Assembly: GCF_000282315.2 (NCBI RefSeq)
Contig: NZ_AKJN02000006.1
Location: forward strand, 1,798,001 to 1,862,000
Length of the DNA stretch: 64,000 nt
From: Pseudomonas sp. GM41(2012)
GTDB taxonomy: Bacteria; Pseudomonadota; Gammaproteobacteria; Pseudomonadales; Pseudomonadaceae
Direction: 5' to 3'
Part shown: positions 60,778 to 64,000 of the stretch, piece by piece
How positions within the stretch are numbered: position 1 is the first letter of the stretch
How the letters are laid out: every line of letters starts with the position of its first letter
Made by a program: the position numbers and the translations under genes
The notes under the pieces: model-generated
What the model saw: the letters and a program-made list of their open reading frames with translations, nothing else
Databases searched by the model: none
What the model was told of the DNA's origin: nothing

Positions 60778-62118
60778 ATGACGCTGCGCGTGTTATTCCT
60801 GTTGATGCTGTGTGCCTGGCTGCCGCTGGCGACTTCGGCTGGCGAGTTGCCGACGCCCGAGGCTGGCCCGGTGCTGCGCATCCAGGGCTCCAACACCATT
60901 GGCGCGGCATTGGGCCCGGCGCTGGTTGAGGGGTTGATGCGCGAACAGGGCCTGCTGAAGATTCACAGCGAGGCCCCGGACAAAGCCAACGAGCTGCGCG
61001 TCATCGGCGAAACCGTTCAAGGCCGCCGGGTCGCGGTGGACATTGCGGCCCACGGATCCAGCACCGGCTTCACCGCCCTGAAAACCGCCACCGCCGACCT
61101 CGCCGCCTCCTCGCGCCCGATCAAGGACAGCGAACGGGCAGACCTTGCACACTTGGGCGACTTTAAAAGCGCCGGCGCCGAGCAGGTCATCGCCATCGAT
61201 GGTCTGGCGATCATTCTTCATCCGCAAAATCCGTTGAGTGAACTGAACACCGAACAACTGGCGCGAATCTTCAGCGGCGAGGCAAAAACCTGGGAAGAAC
61301 TCGGCGGCAGTGGTGGGACGATTCATCTCTATGCGCGGGATGACCAATCGGGCACCTACGACACGTTCAAGGAATTGGTCCTCAGCCGTCATGGGAAAAC
61401 CCTGAGCAGCGCTGCGAAACGGTTCGAATCCAGCGAGCAATTGTCCGACGCGATCAGCCTGGACCCGCAAGGTATCGGCTTCATCGGCCTGCCTTACGTG
61501 CGTCAGGCCAAAGCCGTGGCGATTGCCGATGGCCAATCCCAAGCCATGTTGCCGCTCAATAGCCTGATTGCCACGGAAGATTATCCGCTGTCTCGTCGGC
61601 TGTTCTTTTACCTGCCGCCCAACGGGAAAAATCCCTGGGCCGACGCATTGGTCGCGTTCGCCCAAAGCAGCAAGGGCCAGGCGATTGTCGCGGCCAATGG
61701 TTTTATCGCCCAGACCGTCCAGGCCATGACGGTCACGCCGAATGCATTGATGCCGGAGGGTTATCAGGCGCTCAGCCGTCACGCCCAGCGCCTGACCGTG
61801 AATTTCCGTTTCGAAGAAGGCAGTGCGACGCTGGACAACAAGGCCCGTCAGGACCTGTGGCGGGTGCTCGACTATATAAAGCAGCGTGACAAGACCAATC
61901 GGCAGGTGACGCTGGTGGGGTTTGGCGACGCCAAAAGTGATCCGGCGCGGGCCGATCTGCTGTCGAAACTGCGCGCCATGGCGGTGCGGCGGGAACTGGT
62001 GAAAAGCGGCGTGGTGTTTCGCGAGATTCGTGGTTTTGGCGCCGAGATGCCAGTGGCGGCCAATAGCGCGGATGAGGGGCGAATCAAGAATCGGCGGGTT
62101 GAGGTTTGGGTGTATTGA
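60778..62118 (+). CDS. PstS-like phosphate-binding domain fused to an OmpA-like domain
   Basis: Exported protein of 446 residues. A signal peptide covers 1-21 (cleavage after TSA-G). Residues about 30-290 are a PBP-like-2/PstS fold: LRIQGSNTIG at the start, the phosphate-loop type segments SSRPIKDSE and DDQSGTYDTFKELVL, and the strand GIGFIGLPYV. Residues about 335-446 resemble an OmpA C-terminal domain (NFRFEEGSATLDNKARQDLW, then LVGFGDAKSDP and IKNRRVEVWV), which usually binds peptidoglycan. No pst genes are nearby. A cell-wall-tethered phosphate or phosphonate-type binding protein is an inference. ATG 60778 has AAGGTG upstream. Confidence 0.85.
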   Translation: MTLRVLFLLMLCAWLPLATSAGELPTPEAGPVLRIQGSNTIGAALGPALVEGLMREQGLLKIHSEAPDKANELRVIGETVQGRRVAVDIAAHGSSTGFTALKTATADLAASSRPIKDSERADLAHLGDFKSAGAEQVIAIDGLAIILHPQNPLSELNTEQLARIFSGEAKTWEELGGSGGTIHLYARDDQSGTYDTFKELVLSRHGKTLSSAAKRFESSEQLSDAISLDPQGIGFIGLPYVRQAKAVAIADGQSQAMLPLNSLIATEDYPLSRRLFFYLPPNGKNPWADALVAFAQSSKGQAIVAANGFIAQTVQAMTVTPNALMPEGYQALSRHAQRLTVNFRFEEGSATLDNKARQDLWRVLDYIKQRDKTNRQVTLVGFGDAKSDPARADLLSKLRAMAVRRELVKSGVVFREIRGFGAEMPVAANSADEGRIKNRRVEVWVY

Positions 62119-62162
62119 TGCCTCGGCTGATTCAGGCATACCACCTTTGCAGTAATGGGCTT

Positions 62163-62300
62163 ACCTGTGGCGAGGGGGCTTGCCCCCGTTGGGTGGCGAA
62201 GCCGCCCCAAACCGGTTACCCGCGTTTTTCAGGAAGACTGCATTTATCGGTTTTACGACTGCTTCGCAGCCCAACGGGGGCAAGCCCCCTCGCCACAGGT
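62163..62300. repeat. REP pair, TGTGGCGAGGGGGCTTGCCCCCGTT subtype
   Basis: Arms of 31 bases, beginning ACCTGTGGCGAGGGGGCTTG and ending with the exact complement, flank 76 bases that contain GCGAAGCCGCCCC and GACTGCTTCGCAGCC. It separates the convergent PstS-OmpA-like and ankyrin genes. Confidence 0.88.
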
Positions 62301-62324
62301 TTTTAGTTGCCTCAGGATTTGCAA

Positions 62325-62843
62325 TCAGCCGAGGAGTTTCTGCAGCTGCGCCGTGGTGTCCACCGCGCCCATGGTCTTGGCGGCATCCAGCGCAGAGACG
62401 CCATTGGCGTCCTTGGCTTTCGGGTCGGCGCCTTTGCTGATCAGGTAGTCGACGATTTCCACGCGATTGAACATCGCCGCCATCATCAGCGCAGTGCGAC
62501 CGTCGAAGGACGAACCTTCCACTTGCGCGCCGCCGTCAACCAGTGCCTTGACCACCGCCAGATCACCCTTGAACGCCGCGCCGGCAATCGGGCTCTGGCC
62601 GTTGTCGTTGCGGATTTCCGGGTCGGCCTTGTGTTCGAGCAGGACTTTTACCGTCTCCACGTGTCCGTGATACGCAGCCAGCATCAGCAAGGTGTCGCCC
62701 TTGTGGTTACGCAGGTTCGGCGGCAGGCCCTTGGTCAACAGCGCAGCCATCATGGCCGCATCGCCCTCACGCGCCTTGTTGAATACCTGTTCGGCAAATT
62801 CAGCGGCTTCTTCGGGGGTCATCTGGCGGCTTTGGTCTGACAT
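62325..62843 (-). CDS. Ankyrin-repeat protein
   Basis: Cytosolic protein of 172 residues. An N-terminal helical part (1-45) is followed by about four ankyrin repeats: NHKGDTLLMLAAYHGHVETV, NDNGQSPIAGAAFKGDLAVV, FDGRTALMMAAMFNRVEIVD, and the shorter DANGVSALDAAKTMGAVDTT. No signal peptide is seen. Ankyrin repeats bind other proteins; the partner is unknown. Similar proteins in pseudomonads accompany catalase genes, but none is near. ATG 62843 has GGAGTG upstream. Confidence 0.9.
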   Translation of the reverse strand: MSDQSRQMTPEEAAEFAEQVFNKAREGDAAMMAALLTKGLPPNLRNHKGDTLLMLAAYHGHVETVKVLLEHKADPEIRNDNGQSPIAGAAFKGDLAVVKALVDGGAQVEGSSFDGRTALMMAAMFNRVEIVDYLISKGADPKAKDANGVSALDAAKTMGAVDTTAQLQKLLG

Positions 62844-62954
62844 TGGGCACTCCACGTTCTGTTATTCGCAAAGCCGACAGTTTCCCGAGCAGCCCCGAGG
62901 CTGTCACTTCTTTTTTCTCATGGACGGCCATAGGCACATTCAATAGCGCTGCAT

Positions 62955-64000
62955 TCAATAACGAAAAGCGCCGCCGTGAATATCCGCCAGCAACTGCGGA
63001 GTAACCTGCACGTAAGTCTGGGTCCCTGGCAGCCAGGCATAGATCGGATCATCGCCGGTTTTGCCGGGGTCGAAGGCTTCATCCTTAAGCCGGGTCTTCT
63101 GATATTTGAAGGTGCCGGTGGTCTCCATTTTCACCTTCACTCGCAAGAACAAAGGCACCGCATAGGCGGGCATTTGCTCACGGGCGAACGCCAGCAGTTC
63201 ACTGAAATCCAGGGTCGCCAAGGACTCGGCTGGCGTAATCGCCGCCATCCCGGCACGCCCGTTGGTGTTGCGGATTTCCACGCCGTAGGCCACGGCTTCG
63301 GAAATATTCGGGTGTTGCAAAAGGATGTTCTCAACCTCGGTGGTCGAGACGTTTTCGCCCTTCCAGCGGTAGGTATCGCCCAAACGGTCAACAAACTGCG
63401 CGTGACCGAAACCGATGTTGCGCAGCAGGTCACCGGTATTGAAGTAACGGTCGCCCTTCTCGAACACGTCGTGCAGCACAACCTTTTCGGTCTTCTGCGG
63501 ATCGGTGTAGCCATCCAGCGGCGCCTTGTCGTCGATCTTCGCCAGCAACAGCCCCTGCTCGCCTTTGGCGACTTTGCGCATGAAGCCCTTGGCATCCCGA
63601 ATCGGCGCACCGCTGTCGTGGTCGTACGCCGCCAACTCCCATGACATCAGGGAAAAACCGACGGTGTTATCAAAGTTGAGGATGTTGGTGAAGCCGATGT
63701 TGCCGTCGCTGGCGGCGTACAGCTCACAGATATGATTCACCCCGAATCGCGTCTTGAACTCGCCCCACGCGCCGGGGCGCAGGCCATTGCCGATCATCTT
63801 CGTCACGCGGTGCTGGCTGTCGTCGGCGCTGGGCGGTTGATCCACCAGGTAGCGGCACAATTCGCCGACGTATCCGAGGGTGGTCGCGCGGTACTTGCGC
63901 ACATCGTTCCAGAATTGACTGGCGCTGAACTTGCGGCGAATCGCAAAGCCCGAGGCGCCACTGATCGCCGAGCCCCAGCACACGCATAGCCCGGTGGCGT
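62955..64000 (-). CDS. Long-chain/very-long-chain acyl-CoA synthetase, 5' part off window
   Basis: C-terminal part (about 348 residues) of an AMP-forming acyl-CoA synthetase of the FATP/FadD6-like group; the frame is open to the right edge. Seen are RRKFSASQFW, the motif II-type ELYAASDGNIGFTNI (AMP-binding), the hinge-region GDRYFNTGDLLRNIGFGHAQ with FVDRLGDTYRWKGENVSTTE, and the C-terminal lysine segment TGTFKYQKTRLKDEAFDP. It activates fatty acids with ATP and CoA, possibly coupled to uptake. Total family length is about 600 residues, so roughly 40 percent is missing. The gap 62844-62954 before the ankyrin gene shows nothing. Confidence 0.9.
   Translation of the reverse strand, partial: ATGLCVCWGSAISGASGFAIRRKFSASQFWNDVRKYRATTLGYVGELCRYLVDQPPSADDSQHRVTKMIGNGLRPGAWGEFKTRFGVNHICELYAASDGNIGFTNILNFDNTVGFSLMSWELAAYDHDSGAPIRDAKGFMRKVAKGEQGLLLAKIDDKAPLDGYTDPQKTEKVVLHDVFEKGDRYFNTGDLLRNIGFGHAQFVDRLGDTYRWKGENVSTTEVENILLQHPNISEAVAYGVEIRNTNGRAGMAAITPAESLATLDFSELLAFAREQMPAYAVPLFLRVKVKMETTGTFKYQKTRLKDEAFDPGKTGDDPIYAWLPGTQTYVQVTPQLLADIHGGAFRY

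Overview
The window looks like chromosome from a fluorescent-group Pseudomonas. The protein sequences, the clpA-clpS-cspD-icd-idh-nudJ-mnmA-hflD-purB ... aceA-nuoA-N order (known from P. aeruginosa), the fused nuoCD, and the many paired REP hairpins of the TGTGGGAGC / GTAGGAGC type all fit. No rRNA, tRNA or CRISPR array was seen. Both ends are cut: an IS110-family transposase runs off the left edge and an acyl-CoA synthetase runs off the right edge.

Layout. 1-3.0 kb is accessory DNA: a truncated IS110/IS1111-type transposase gene, a large Pseudomonas intergenic repeat present as two facing copies, and a complete IS481-type element (about 1552-2875) sitting inside one of those copies. 3.0-10.3 kb holds the proteolysis pair clpS-clpA, cold-shock-like cspD, and two non-homologous isocitrate dehydrogenases (dimeric icd, monomeric idh) transcribed divergently. 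10.4-16.8 kb holds nudJ-mnmA-hflD, purB, an L16 hydroxylase (roxA-like), a GNAT protein and a small exported secretin-N-domain protein. 17.3-18.6 kb is isocitrate lyase (aceA), so all three enzymes acting on isocitrate lie within about 12 kb. 19.2-34.2 kb is a complete 13-gene respiratory complex I operon (nuoA-nuoN).

34.4-43.4 kb is the most interesting accessory block: a reversed-order (toxin first) HigB/HigA-like toxin-antitoxin pair, then a six-gene ABC importer on the minus strand (580-residue binding protein, DUF2160-type small membrane protein, two permeases, two ATPases) and, divergent from it, an AcoR-type sigma-54 activator. The shared intergenic region carries a well-spaced sigma-54 promoter and six TGAACA boxes. 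The two ATPases are degenerate in complementary ways, which predicts one working and one degenerate nucleotide site.

43.5-48.2 kb is cysS-glnS with divergent ppiB-lpxH. 48.4-53.3 kb is a MarR-controlled EmrAB/OprM-type tripartite efflux operon whose promoter has a palindromic operator lying between -35 and -10. 53.4-58.8 kb is tamA-tamB (outer membrane/envelope transport), followed by a GNAT protein, xthA-type exonuclease III, a PstS-like/OmpA-like fusion protein, an ankyrin-repeat protein and the acyl-CoA synthetase fragment. Most intergenic gaps carry a REP pair or a strong terminator hairpin. All functions are from reading motifs and recalled families; no database search or computation was run.
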